Source of the DNA: Saprospiraceae bacterium
Lineage (GTDB): Bacteria > Bacteroidota > Bacteroidia > Chitinophagales > Saprospiraceae
Length of the DNA stretch: 64,000 nucleotides
Direction of reading: 5' to 3'
NCBI GenBank assembly: GCA_019638385.1
Contig: JAHBTW010000001.1
Span: 558,001-622,000, forward strand
Below the pieces are notes generated by a model. The model did no database searches. It was given only the letters and a program-made list of their open reading frames with translations, and had not been told where the DNA came from. A program made the translations under genes and the position numbers. This document shows, in pieces, positions 1 to 9,432 of this stretch (its first letter is position 1; every line of letters begins with the position of its first letter).

Positions 1-1278
1 ACCGTGGACGGCCGCGAAAAGGTCGTCCCCGGTTCTTATCAGGTCATAGAGTCGAGTCCGCTCGGCCTGCTCGATTTGTTCATGGCATTGCCCTTGGGTT
101 TCAAAACGGCGGTGGACATCATCTTCATCGTGCTGGCGAGCGGTATCATGTTCGGTTTTTTGGAGCGCTCCGGCGCCGTGGAAAACGCGGTGGGCACTTT
201 GGTAAAACAATTGGGTCTGCAACGCCGCTTCCTCATTGTGGTGGTGATGACCTTTGTTTTCGGCGCGCTCGGCGTATTTGTCGGCTACGAAAACAACATC
301 GCTATGATTCCCATTGCCGCGCTGCTCAGCATGGCCATCGGCGGCGACCTCATCCTCGCAGCGGGCATTTCGGTGGCGGCAGTCACCATCGGTTTCGGGC
401 TGTCGCCGGTCAATCCCTACACCATCGGCACCGGGCACCGGCTGGCGGAATTGCCTTTGTTTTCGGGCGCCTTGTTGCGCAGTATATTGTGTTTCAGCGC
501 GCTGAGCGCATTGGCGTTGTACAATGTACGGTATTTCAAAAAAATACTGCGCGACAAAAGCGCCGGCCTCGGCGAGGGTTTGAACACAGACGGATTCCAA
601 TTGTCGAAAGCCATCGCAGATTATCGCCTTTCCGGCCGGAATGTGCTGGCCTTGTCGGTATTTGTGGGCGGCTTAGTGATTATGATATACGGCGTATTTG
701 CTTACAAATGGTACATCAATCACATCTCTGCCATTTTCTGCATGACGGCCATCGTGCTCGGATTGGTGAACCGCAATACACTGAATGAGTTTGGTGAAAT
801 TACGCTTAAATCAGTAGCGGTGGTCGCGCCGGGCGCTTTTATGGTGGGATTCGCTACCTCCATCAAAGTGGCGCTGGAAATGGGGCAGGTGAGCGACACC
901 ATCGCGCACCACCTCTCGCAAGCGCTCGCCGGGCTGCCGCTGTACGCCTCCGCCGTGGGCATGACGGGCGTGCAATCGCTGATGAACTTCCTCATTCCGT
1001 CGGGCAGCGGGCAGGCGCTCGCCACATTGCCGGTGCTCCTGCCCGTGGGCGAAGTGCTGGGTCTTACCCGCCAAACCACCATTCTGGCCTACCAAATCGG
1101 CGACGGCCTCACCAACTTAGTCAATCCCGCCCTCGGGGGTCTCATCGCCATGCTGAGCTTATGCCGCGCGCCGTTCGATCGCTGGCTGCGGTTCATTTTT
1201 CCGCTGCTGCTTATCGTGCTGGGTCTGGCCATCGTGGCGGTGCTGGTGAGTGTGGCTATAAATTATGGACCGTTTTAA
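1..1278 (+). CDS. YfcC/DcuC-type permease, 5' partial
   Basis: A multi-pass inner-membrane carrier resembling the YfcC/DcuC (C4-dicarboxylate and basic amino acid permease) families. About 425 residues are visible, with many hydrophobic helices and a glycine/asparagine-rich central segment (GYENNIAMIPIAALLSMAIG, then SPVNPYTIGTGHRLAELP). A second such segment near the end (LMNFLIPSGSGQALATLPVL) fits an inverted-repeat transporter fold. The reading frame is open to base 1, so the GTG at 4 is probably internal and the N-terminus lies outside the window. The ArgE-like gene begins 11 bp after its stop, so transport of an acylated amino acid or peptide is a reasonable guess. Substrate is not readable from sequence. 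Confidence 0.8.
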   Translation, partial: TVDGREKVVPGSYQVIESSPLGLLDLFMALPLGFKTAVDIIFIVLASGIMFGFLERSGAVENAVGTLVKQLGLQRRFLIVVVMTFVFGALGVFVGYENNIAMIPIAALLSMAIGGDLILAAGISVAAVTIGFGLSPVNPYTIGTGHRLAELPLFSGALLRSILCFSALSALALYNVRYFKKILRDKSAGLGEGLNTDGFQLSKAIADYRLSGRNVLALSVFVGGLVIMIYGVFAYKWYINHISAIFCMTAIVLGLVNRNTLNEFGEITLKSVAVVAPGAFMVGFATSIKVALEMGQVSDTIAHHLSQALAGLPLYASAVGMTGVQSLMNFLIPSGSGQALATLPVLLPVGEVLGLTRQTTILAYQIGDGLTNLVNPALGGLIAMLSLCRAPFDRWLRFIFPLLLIVLGLAIVAVLVSVAINYGPF

Positions 1279-1289
1279 AACAATCATCC

Positions 1290-2456
1290 ATGCAAAACAA
1301 CCTCCACCACGCCATCCAAATCCTCTCCGACCTCGTCGCTTTTCCGGTGCTGGGCGGGCAGAGCAATTTGTCCATTCTTTCCCACATAGAGGGCATCCTT
1401 CGCGAAAAGCGGGTGGACTATCAATTGGTTTTCAACGAAGAGCGAACCAAAGCCTCCCTGCATGGCCGAATCGGCCCGGCTGTTGACGGCGGCGTCATCC
1501 TCTCCGGGCATACCGATGTGGTACCCGTGGCCGGGCAAGCCTGGGATACCGATCCTTTCACCCTTATCGAAAAGGACGGCAAACTCTACGCCCGCGGCTC
1601 CTGCGACATGAAAGGATTTCTGGCCTGCTGCCTGGCTTCGATTGATCTGTTTAAAGGTACCGATCTGAAGCGCCCGGTGTATTTCGCATTTTCTTACGAC
1701 GAAGAAATCGGCTGTCTCGCCGCGCCCGATCTGGTGAAAGCCATCAATGCCTGCTATTCTGAAAAACCGAAATACGCCATCATCGGAGAGCCGAGCCGCA
1801 TGCAACCCATTGTGGGCCAGAAGGGTATTTGCACCATAGAGACGACCGTACACGGCTCCGCCGGTCACAGCAGCCGCATCCGGCAGGAGGTGAGCGCCAT
1901 CCATGTAGCGGCTCAACTCATCGGTTGGATAGAAAATAAAATGGAATCGCTCATTGAGGCAGGACAAATTGACAACCGGTTTCATCCCAACCACAGTTCG
2001 TTGCATGTGGGCATTGTGCAGGGCGGCATCGCGTCGAATGTCATAGCCGATTAGTGCCGTTTCCACTGGGATGTACGCACCATTCCAGCCGACCGGACGG
2101 AGGGCATTATCCGCGATTTTGAAACATACAGCAAAGCCCTCGAAGCGGAATTGCAACAGCGTTTTGCCGGCGCCCGCATTGTCACCCATGTTCCTCACCC
2201 GCCCGTACCGCCGTTGGACACACCGGAAGATGCATCGGTGGTGGCGCTCATCCAAAAACTCAGCGGCGTGCAACAAACCGACACCGTAGCGTATGCCGCA
2301 GAGGCCGGCCAATTTGCAGAGGGCGGCTTTGAATCGGTAATCTGCGGGCCGGGCGACATCGCGCAGGCGCACCGGGCCAATGAATTTATTGAAATCAGCC
2401 AGTTGGAAAAGGGGCTGGAGATGATGGAACGGCTGGCGGGGGAGCTGGCGGTTTAG
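1290..2456 (+). pseudogene. argE: ArgE-like M20 deacetylase interrupted by in-frame TAG
   Basis: A zinc-dependent M20 amidohydrolase of the acetylornithine deacetylase type, which would remove an acyl group from N-acyl-ornithine or a related amino acid. Visible family features are GHTDVVP (first metal ligand), ARGSCDMKG, a DEEIGC acidic pair, the dimerisation segment VHGSAGHSS, and the C-terminal metal ligand in GDIAQAHRANEF. The frame is continuous except for TAG at 2052-2054, between NVIAD and CRFHWDVR, inside the conserved strand that leaves the lid domain. No residue is missing on either side, so one base change (for example from CAG, TAC or TAT) explains it. As read, translation stops after 254 residues and loses the C-terminal catalytic half. 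The ATG at 1290 follows the permease stop by 11 bp. The alternatives are a real nonsense mutation, readthrough or a sequencing error. Confidence 0.82.
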
Positions 2457-2602
2457 GGGAACTCTGCTCCGTTGTTGTGCAGGGGTAACCCGCTGTATAG
2501 ATGAAACGAGGTGTAAAACCTCAAGTCGATTGAGTGTAATATTTTACATTTTTCACATCTTCCAGGCTCCGTTTTATCTTTGAAGGAATAGAAAATCAGG
2601 AT

Positions 2603-5503
2603 GTGTTTTTCTATAATCATCCGGTTTTTTGGGGAGGTGGTTATTATTGTAATGTACAATATCACAATGCCATGTATAATTTCGCTGTCACAAATAACAG
2701 TACGATCAATTCCAGCCCGGATCTGCTGAATGCGGTGCATGTTTTTATGGCGGGGGCAAGCACCGGTGGTAATTGTGGTTCGAATATTAATTATGGCGGC
2801 GGCGGTTATACTTACATGGATAAGTCATGTGGGAGAACAAATAATAAGATAGGAATGGTCCTATATGGCCAGTATTACGAATACATGTATGACCTGACGG
2901 GAGAGCCGCCGGTGCCGAATTTTACAGATATGCCTCCCAACTCGTTTGATATTCCCTACGGAGGTAACGGCATCTTGTCGGAGTTTTTACACATGGCGAG
3001 TGTAGATCATCCCTGCTGCAATTCTCATCTCGATGGTGGCGATCAATGTGAGGATACGCCACATAGTATGCAAACGCAAAACAATGTGCAACAGACATTC
3101 TATCCAGGGTCCCAATTGCTTCACGAATCTCTGCGCTGCGCGTTCACTCAATGTCAGTTGGGGCGTTTGCATCACTATTTCGAGCACCTGGAACCCGACT
3201 GGCAACGGACGGCTGAAAATAATTTCGCGTTCCCGGCGGTCACCAAATTTTGCGCTGTCAGCCAGCCGGACATTGTCATTCCCAACGGCGCAAATGTGGT
3301 ATGGGAACGAGACCGCAGCGTACGCTCCAATATCGTAGTTGAACCCGGCGGCAAGCTCACCATACGATGTAATGTGGGTTTGCCCAAAGATGCCCGGATA
3401 ACCGTGCATCCCAATGGGGAACTCATAGTGGACGGCGCCAAGCTGCACAATAATTGCGATAATGCCCGCTGGGAAGGAATCGTTGTTGCGGGTAACAGCA
3501 ACCTGCACCAGTACAAAACCTACGGGGTCAGAAACCAGGGATTGCTTATCTTGTCCAATGGGGCTGTGCTGTCGGGAGCGAATACGGCCGTGCGCAATTA
3601 TGCGCCTGAAAACCCCGGATACAAATCGGGCGGGGTCATTATGGCGGATAATACTGTTTTTCGCAACAACCTAATCGGCGTGGACTTTGCGCCATACCAA
3701 AACTATCACTTTTTGTACGGAAGCCTACAGGGTGATTTGAGCAATTTTGCCAATTGCAGCTTTTGGGCCGACGTGCATTTCGGCACCGACTATGGGTCTT
3801 TCCACAGCATGGCGACTTTAAGAGGCATAACAGGCATCGGGTTTCAGGCATGTACCTTTGTCAATGATTACCCGGAGTCAGCATTGACCTTTGCCGATGA
3901 AAAGCAATATGGCATCCGGGCGGTTAATTCCGGCTTCGAGGTCACGGGGATTTGTCAGACAACCCCCCTGGAGCCATGCACGTCATATTTGCCGTCCGAA
4001 TTCAGGGGCTTTGGCATTGCCATATCGGCCGGAAACCACGGAGGCATCAAAACTTTTTCGGTATCGAATACCCATTTTGAAGACAATGCACGAGGCATAG
4101 CGGCGTACAGAGTGGACAATATTTATGCAGTCAACAATACATTTAAAGTAGGCACTGCATTGCCGAACCAAAACAATACCCCCTTCATGGGCATAGATTT
4201 ATTTAGATGTACAGGGTACAAGATAGAACAGGACACTTTTGTCAATGCCGCCATTCTGAGTGCCGGAATACCCAGCATCGGTGTGTTTATCAATCACTCC
4301 GGCAGTGAACCCAATCAGGTTTACAAAAACGTATTTGAGGGATTGTCCTATGCCAATTTATCAAATGGAATCAATAGAGGCAGTTCCGCAATCGAAGGGC
4401 TGCAATATCAATGCAATCAAAACGCCATGAATGAATTCGACTTTGTCGTACCGGAAGAAACCGGAGGCAATACCGGTGTGGCAGAGTTTCAGGGAGCGGG
4501 CAATCTTGCCGCAGGTAATACATTCTCAACCGTTTTACCATCCTCCGATTTGGAAATGCATTTTCTCAACCATGCGGCGCCTTTGACGTATTTTGAACCC
4601 CCTGCTCCAACAAACTACACTTTTGGATCAATATCAATATTATTAGGTAGTCCTAATGCTTGTCCGTCCAAACTTCCCAGCAACAAAGAAACAGGACGGC
4701 TGAGCGAATTGGAAAGACAGGAGCAGATACAAAACTTTTATGCCGGAGCGGATGCCGGCATCCGGGCCGAGGCGGCCGGCATGCTTATACGGAACCTGTT
4801 GATTGATGAGGACAGCATACAGTTGACCGCGGTGAAAACTCTGCTGACGGACAAAGGCAGTCTATACGCCCGCTTTTCCGTGGTGGATGCCTGGCTTCAG
4901 GAAGGCAATCCGGCCGGAGCACAGCAGGAACTGTCCGACATCCCTGTTTCGATCAGCCTTTCCGGCCGGGCACAAATAGAATACGACTATTTCAGCGCGC
5001 TGAAAAACATTCAAATCACCGCGCTGCAAACCGGCCAGACTGATGTACAGATGGTAAGTAGTAATGTGATACCGCTCAAAAACATAGCCGAAGCGGGCCG
5101 TTACTATGCCTCCGTACAGGCGCAGATTTTGCTGAATGATCTGGCCGGAACAAACTATCAACCGGATGTAATACTTCCATCGCAAGGACAACAAAACCTG
5201 ATGACACCTCGTCCGGGCGAAAGTGCTGCCACATTATTGATGGAGCAACCCTATAGTTTGCAGGTTGTGCCGAATCCGGCGATACAGGAAGCGGTGTTCC
5301 ACTACCGGCTGCCTGAAGGTACGGAGCAAGCCCAAATTGTGGTGACAGGGATGGACGGAAAAATATTGGATCGCATTTCGGTAGGTGGCCCAACGGGACA
5401 CTTGCGCTGGAGTACCCAACACTTGAAAGCCGGATTATACATCTACCGCCTTTCTGTGAATGCTGACACTTTGTTGACAGGCCGCTTGGTAATTATCAGA
5501 TAA
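2603..5503 (+). CDS. T9SS cargo with degenerate M43-like zincin domain and beta-helix; N-terminus missing
   Basis: A long secreted-type protein whose N-terminus looks damaged. The first ~220 residues resemble the C-terminal half of a pappalysin-like (M43) metalloprotease: the CEDTP segment and CAFTQCQLGRLHHYFE match the usual downstream landmarks. The zinc site aligns as SEFLHMASVDH against HExxHxxGxxH, so the first His and the Gly are Ser. Residues ~225-650 are a right-handed beta-helix-like region (NIVVEPGGKLTIRC, ITVHPNGELIVDGAKLHNN). A helical stretch follows, then a T9SS type A sorting domain with the VPNP motif. No signal peptide is present. The frame is open upstream only to the TAA at 2537-2539, and LRFIFEGIENQD in that stretch still looks like family sequence. 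The GTG at 2603 is therefore a formal start, and a 5'-truncated pseudogene is possible. Confidence 0.65.
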   Translation: MFFYNHPVFWGGGYYCNVQYHNAMYNFAVTNNSTINSSPDLLNAVHVFMAGASTGGNCGSNINYGGGGYTYMDKSCGRTNNKIGMVLYGQYYEYMYDLTGEPPVPNFTDMPPNSFDIPYGGNGILSEFLHMASVDHPCCNSHLDGGDQCEDTPHSMQTQNNVQQTFYPGSQLLHESLRCAFTQCQLGRLHHYFEHLEPDWQRTAENNFAFPAVTKFCAVSQPDIVIPNGANVVWERDRSVRSNIVVEPGGKLTIRCNVGLPKDARITVHPNGELIVDGAKLHNNCDNARWEGIVVAGNSNLHQYKTYGVRNQGLLILSNGAVLSGANTAVRNYAPENPGYKSGGVIMADNTVFRNNLIGVDFAPYQNYHFLYGSLQGDLSNFANCSFWADVHFGTDYGSFHSMATLRGITGIGFQACTFVNDYPESALTFADEKQYGIRAVNSGFEVTGICQTTPLEPCTSYLPSEFRGFGIAISAGNHGGIKTFSVSNTHFEDNARGIAAYRVDNIYAVNNTFKVGTALPNQNNTPFMGIDLFRCTGYKIEQDTFVNAAILSAGIPSIGVFINHSGSEPNQVYKNVFEGLSYANLSNGINRGSSAIEGLQYQCNQNAMNEFDFVVPEETGGNTGVAEFQGAGNLAAGNTFSTVLPSSDLEMHFLNHAAPLTYFEPPAPTNYTFGSISILLGSPNACPSKLPSNKETGRLSELERQEQIQNFYAGADAGIRAEAAGMLIRNLLIDEDSIQLTAVKTLLTDKGSLYARFSVVDAWLQEGNPAGAQQELSDIPVSISLSGRAQIEYDYFSALKNIQITALQTGQTDVQMVSSNVIPLKNIAEAGRYYASVQAQILLNDLAGTNYQPDVILPSQGQQNLMTPRPGESAATLLMEQPYSLQVVPNPAIQEAVFHYRLPEGTEQAQIVVTGMDGKILDRISVGGPTGHLRWSTQHLKAGLYIYRLSVNADTLLTGRLVIIR

Positions 5504-5568
5504 TTGAAACAGTTGCAGTCGGAGTTTGAACTCCGGCTGCATTTTGCTTCACGCTAAAAACAATTGCC

Positions 5569-7140
5569 ATGACAATTCGAATTGCGTTTCTAATAATATG
5601 CTTTCCCGTTATCAACTCCTTGAGCAGCCAGATTACTTTCAACCATCGTTTTTCGTTGAATTTTCCGGCTTCCATTATCACTAATGTAATTTTTACGGAC
5701 AGTTGTTACTATTTTACAGGAGTGATTGCGGATTCTGTGCCTCCTCATAGACCCGGAAACCTTTTTATGAAAACCGATTTGGAAGGAACCCCTTTAGTAA
5801 TTAAAACCATAAGAAATCCCGCTAAGTCTTACCAAACCTGGCATCCCGAATTTTCTGCTTTACCCGAGGGTGGTTTTGTTGTGGCGGGGTACTCTCTGGA
5901 TTCTATTTCAAAAGCCATACTGATTCGGTATGACTCCGATGGGGACACCCTTTTTACCCGATTTTTCTCCAATCTTTTCCCGCCGCCTAATGATTTTATC
6001 TGGCCAAGGGCTTTCGTAGTTCGTCCCGATGGGGGATACCTTTTTGCTTGTGAAATACAAGCGCTTCCTAACGGCGGCTATCAAGATATAGATATTTGGA
6101 TCGTCAAAACAGATAGCTTAGGAGAAGTGACATGGCAGCGGAGGTTGGGCAATAACCGATGGGAAAGGCCATATTCGCTACTCGTAGATCAGGAAGGAAA
6201 TATCATTGTGGGAGGGAGTAAGAGAAATACCAACCTGACAACGAGCAACTACACCTTTCAAAACTACATCATCAAGCTCAACCCTGCGGGAAACACCCTT
6301 TGGGAGTACCTTTCCCCTGCCTCCCTTGGCCTGCGCTACGGCGCCGCCGATATGGTGCTGCTCAGTGACGGTAGCCTGGTAGTGGCCTCCGGTGTGGGGT
6401 ACGAACAACAAAGGACTTCATTCAATGATGTGTATTTCGATAAATATATCTTCAAATTGAATAACCTTCATGAAATTGAGTGGGAGCTTACTTTTAAAGA
6501 AACGGCGCTTACAGGAACCGCATTTCTGACGAACATCATAGCCGTTTCAGACGGGAGCGGCTTCGTGGCAGCGGGTACGCACAGCCAAAACTTTCCTGCT
6601 CAAAATGCTTTTTCTCTAAGAGGCTGGATCGGGAAAGTGTCTCCTGACGGCGACAGCCTCTGGACCCGGCAGTATGTAGGGATTGATCAACTCAACAACC
6701 GCCAAGCCATTTACGACCTGAAAGAAACCTCTGACGGCGGCTTCATCCTCTGCGGGGAATCGCGCAACCCAAGCCCTGCCCCCGGCGAAATTGTACAGCA
6801 AGCCTGGCTGCTCAAGTTGGACCAATACGGCTGCTTAGTGCCCGGCTGCCACATCACTACCTCAACGGAGGAGTCGGAGCCGGAACGTCTGCGCTTGGCT
6901 CTGTACCCCAACCCTGCGGCGGAGTATCTCAACTTTTACCTGCGCGCGCCGGCAGGCGTGGGCAGCGAGGTGTCGTTTCGCATCTTCGATGCGGGCGGGC
7001 GCTTGCTGCGGGAGTTCCCTCATGCGTCACCCGATGCCACCTATGTGATAGAGGTGTGGGACTGGCCGGCGGGCATGTATGTGCTGCAGTGCGTGAGCGG
7101 GGGGCGCGTACTGGCGGCGGAAAAGTTTATCAAACAATAG
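5569..7140 (+). CDS. Secreted T9SS type A sorting domain protein with propeller-like repeats
   Basis: Unknown function. An N-terminal hydrophobic signal segment (MTIRIAFLIICFPVIN) precedes about 400 residues of repeated blades of the form DGGFVVAGYS, DGGYLFACEI, EGNIIVGGSK and DGGFILCGES. This is typical of delta-60/propeller-like proteins that T9SS carries to the surface. The last ~90 residues form the sorting domain (LALYPNPAAEYLNFYL ... AGMYVLQC ... EKFIKQ), which would be cleaved during export or cell-surface attachment. The ATG at 5569 is the first that gives a signal peptide. A related short cargo gene follows after 21 bp, and a heptamer-repeat fragment touches the stop codon. Confidence 0.75.
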   Translation: MTIRIAFLIICFPVINSLSSQITFNHRFSLNFPASIITNVIFTDSCYYFTGVIADSVPPHRPGNLFMKTDLEGTPLVIKTIRNPAKSYQTWHPEFSALPEGGFVVAGYSLDSISKAILIRYDSDGDTLFTRFFSNLFPPPNDFIWPRAFVVRPDGGYLFACEIQALPNGGYQDIDIWIVKTDSLGEVTWQRRLGNNRWERPYSLLVDQEGNIIVGGSKRNTNLTTSNYTFQNYIIKLNPAGNTLWEYLSPASLGLRYGAADMVLLSDGSLVVASGVGYEQQRTSFNDVYFDKYIFKLNNLHEIEWELTFKETALTGTAFLTNIIAVSDGSGFVAAGTHSQNFPAQNAFSLRGWIGKVSPDGDSLWTRQYVGIDQLNNRQAIYDLKETSDGGFILCGESRNPSPAPGEIVQQAWLLKLDQYGCLVPGCHITTSTEESEPERLRLALYPNPAAEYLNFYLRAPAGVGSEVSFRIFDAGGRLLREFPHASPDATYVIEVWDWPAGMYVLQCVSGGRVLAAEKFIKQ

Positions 7141-7161
7141 CTCATCGCTAAAAAAACAACC

Positions 7162-8067
7162 ATGAAAAAAGCAATTCTCTTTTCCATCGGGCTGTTCAGC
7201 CAGCTTTCCATTCAAGCGCAGTTGGAATGGGCGCCCGTGGGGGCGAAGTATTACCATTCGGTATTGAATGAGTCGCAAATTCCGCTTTCTGTCTCTGTCC
7301 ATGAAGTGATGGGCGACACCATCATTGCCGGAAAAAACTGCCAGATATTTTACACTTGGTTTCCCGGATGCGAAGGCTGGCAATTCACTTATGAAGAAGC
7401 CGGACGAGTTTACTTTTACGACGCGGAGTCCGACCGTTTCGGGCTGCTCTTCGATTTCAACAAGGGTGCGGGAGAATCGTGGTGGATGCCGGTCTGTAGT
7501 CAGCATGAGGGAGAGATTCCAGCCGACTCCATGCAAATCTTTGTGGATTCCGTCGGTTTTACTAACCTGAATGGAATGGACATCCGAACCCAATACGTCA
7601 CCTGGACTTCACCCTGGAGCAACCAGACAAAACACACCAAAATCTACGAGGGCATCGGCAATGCACCGGTTCCTTACTTTTTTTGGGGTTATTACGGTCT
7701 GGCCTCCAATATCTGGTTACATACATTCAACTGCTACGAATCGCCCACGCACGGTATTTTCAACTTCATAGGCGGGCAGCCCTGCGGGGTTTATACGGGA
7801 GTAAGCGAGTTAAGCCCGGCCATTGAAACGCTACAGTTGCATCCCAACCCGACCCAGGAGTCTGTACACATTCGGTTTCCGCATCGGGGCGCGGGGCGAC
7901 TGATCTTGTACGATGCGCAGGGCCGGGTATTGGATATCCAATCATTCGATGCCCTCCCGGAAGCATGGAACTACGATGTATCGGCGCTGCCGGCGGGCGT
8001 GTATCTGCTGCATTGTAGAAGCGAGGGCGGGGCGACGGCGGTGGAGCGCTTTGTGAAGAAGCGTTAG
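7162..8067 (+). CDS. Secreted T9SS type A sorting domain protein, 301 aa
   Basis: A small exported protein of unknown role. It has a clear signal peptide (MKKAILFSIGLFSQLSIQAQ), a ~190-residue domain rich in aromatic residues (CEGWQFTYEEAGRVYFYDAES and so on) and a T9SS sorting domain from about residue 222 (LQLHPNPTQESVHIRF ... AGVYLLHC ... ERFVKKR). The middle domain does not match a family I recognise; this layout is common for Bacteroidota surface proteins expanded as paralogues. It lies 21 bp after the previous cargo gene on the same strand, so co-transcription is likely. Confidence 0.75.
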   Translation: MKKAILFSIGLFSQLSIQAQLEWAPVGAKYYHSVLNESQIPLSVSVHEVMGDTIIAGKNCQIFYTWFPGCEGWQFTYEEAGRVYFYDAESDRFGLLFDFNKGAGESWWMPVCSQHEGEIPADSMQIFVDSVGFTNLNGMDIRTQYVTWTSPWSNQTKHTKIYEGIGNAPVPYFFWGYYGLASNIWLHTFNCYESPTHGIFNFIGGQPCGVYTGVSELSPAIETLQLHPNPTQESVHIRFPHRGAGRLILYDAQGRVLDIQSFDALPEAWNYDVSALPAGVYLLHCRSEGGATAVERFVKKR

Positions 8068-8223
8068 GCGTTCATATTGAACAGAAGGCGTGTGAACCCC
8101 GCGTCGGCAGTATTTGGCCTCAGCTACAAAAAAAACTTTCAACCAAAACTGAAAGTTGCGAATTGTGTTATACATTCGCAGTTATGGACAATTCTATCCA
8201 TTTTTGCCTGCAAAGAGAAAGAC

Positions 8224-9426
8224 ATGCTTGAAAATACATCCCTCCAATTACTCATCAACGACCCGGAATTATCGCCGGCGTTTCGCGACATTGCCGGCAA
8301 AGTACAACACGGCCGACGGATCAGCCCGGAGGAGGGCCTGTTGTTGTTCAACGAAGGCTCGCTGAGCTACCTCGGTACGCTGGCCAATTTTATACGCGAA
8401 AAACGGCATGGCGACAGCACCTATTTCAATCGCAACTTCCACATAGAACCGACCAATCTCTGTGTGTATGACTGCAAGTTCTGCTCCTACTCGCGCCTGC
8501 TCAAACAACGCAGCGACCCTGCTTCCTGGGAGTACAGCATGGACGATATGTTCAATATTGTAAAAAACTACGACGGCCAACCCGTCACAGAAGTACACAT
8601 CGTGGGTGGGGTGCTGCCGCAATACGACTTGCCCTTTTATGAGGAGTTGTTTCAAAAAATAAAAGCGCATCGCCCCGAACTCCACATCAAGGCGCTTACG
8701 CCGGTGGAGTACCACTATATTTTCAAAAAAGCCAAAGTGAGCTATGAAGATGGCATGCGCAGGATTATGGAATCCGGTTGCGACAGTTTGCCCGGCGGCG
8801 GCGCGGAGATTTTTCATCCCGATATCCGCGAGCAAATAGCCGCCGACAAATGCACGGGCGAACAATGGCTGCGCATTCACGAAATATGGCACGGCCTCGG
8901 CAAGCGCTCCAACGCGACCATGCTCTACGGCCACATCGAAGGATTCGAGCATCGCATAGATCACTTGGAGCAGTTGCGCCAATTGCAGGACAAGACGGGC
9001 GGTTTCCAAACCTTCATTCCACTCAAATTCCGCAATCAGGACAATCAAATGAGCTATATCCCGGAGAGCACCCCGGTGGAAGACCTGCGCAACTACGCCG
9101 TCAGCCGCATTTATTTAGACAACTTCGACCACATCAAGGCATACTGGCCCATGATCGGGCGCGAGGTGGCGCAGATGTCGCTCGCCTTTGGCGTCAACGA
9201 TATTGACGGTACTATTGACGACACCACCAAAATTTACTCCATGGCCGGCTCGGAGGAACAAAATCCGGCGCTCAGCACCCGCGAATTGGCCAACCTGATT
9301 CGCTCCGTAGGCCGTCGCCCCATTGAGCGCGATACGCTGTACAATATCATACAGGACTATACCGACCACGTTTTTGCCGAGGACGAACAGTTTAAAGGGT
9401 ATCTGGCACTGCCGGTGCTTAATTGA
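8224..9426 (+). CDS. mqnE: Aminofutalosine synthase MqnE
   Basis: A radical SAM enzyme of the futalosine menaquinone pathway, joining the MqnA product to the adenosyl radical to give aminofutalosine. It has 400 residues, the usual size. The CX3CX2C cluster motif is CVYDCKFC, preceded by FHIEPTNL. Further landmarks are HIVGGVLPQYDLPFYEELF, LPGGGAEIF and TMLYGHIE, which distinguish MqnE/MqnC/CofH-type enzymes. The ATG at 8224 begins MLENTSLQLL. The frame is open upstream to 8077, but that extension (rich in Lys and Arg, no family similarity) is not convincing. mqnA starts 6 bp after the stop, so the two act as one transcription unit and indicate menaquinone respiration. Confidence 0.92.
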   Translation: MLENTSLQLLINDPELSPAFRDIAGKVQHGRRISPEEGLLLFNEGSLSYLGTLANFIREKRHGDSTYFNRNFHIEPTNLCVYDCKFCSYSRLLKQRSDPASWEYSMDDMFNIVKNYDGQPVTEVHIVGGVLPQYDLPFYEELFQKIKAHRPELHIKALTPVEYHYIFKKAKVSYEDGMRRIMESGCDSLPGGGAEIFHPDIREQIAADKCTGEQWLRIHEIWHGLGKRSNATMLYGHIEGFEHRIDHLEQLRQLQDKTGGFQTFIPLKFRNQDNQMSYIPESTPVEDLRNYAVSRIYLDNFDHIKAYWPMIGREVAQMSLAFGVNDIDGTIDDTTKIYSMAGSEEQNPALSTRELANLIRSVGRRPIERDTLYNIIQDYTDHVFAEDEQFKGYLALPVLN

Positions 9427-9432
9427 TAGCGC

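Noticed and set aside
8269..9048. 259-codon minus-strand frame inside mqnE
   Set aside because: Antisense to the radical SAM core; no recognisable protein.
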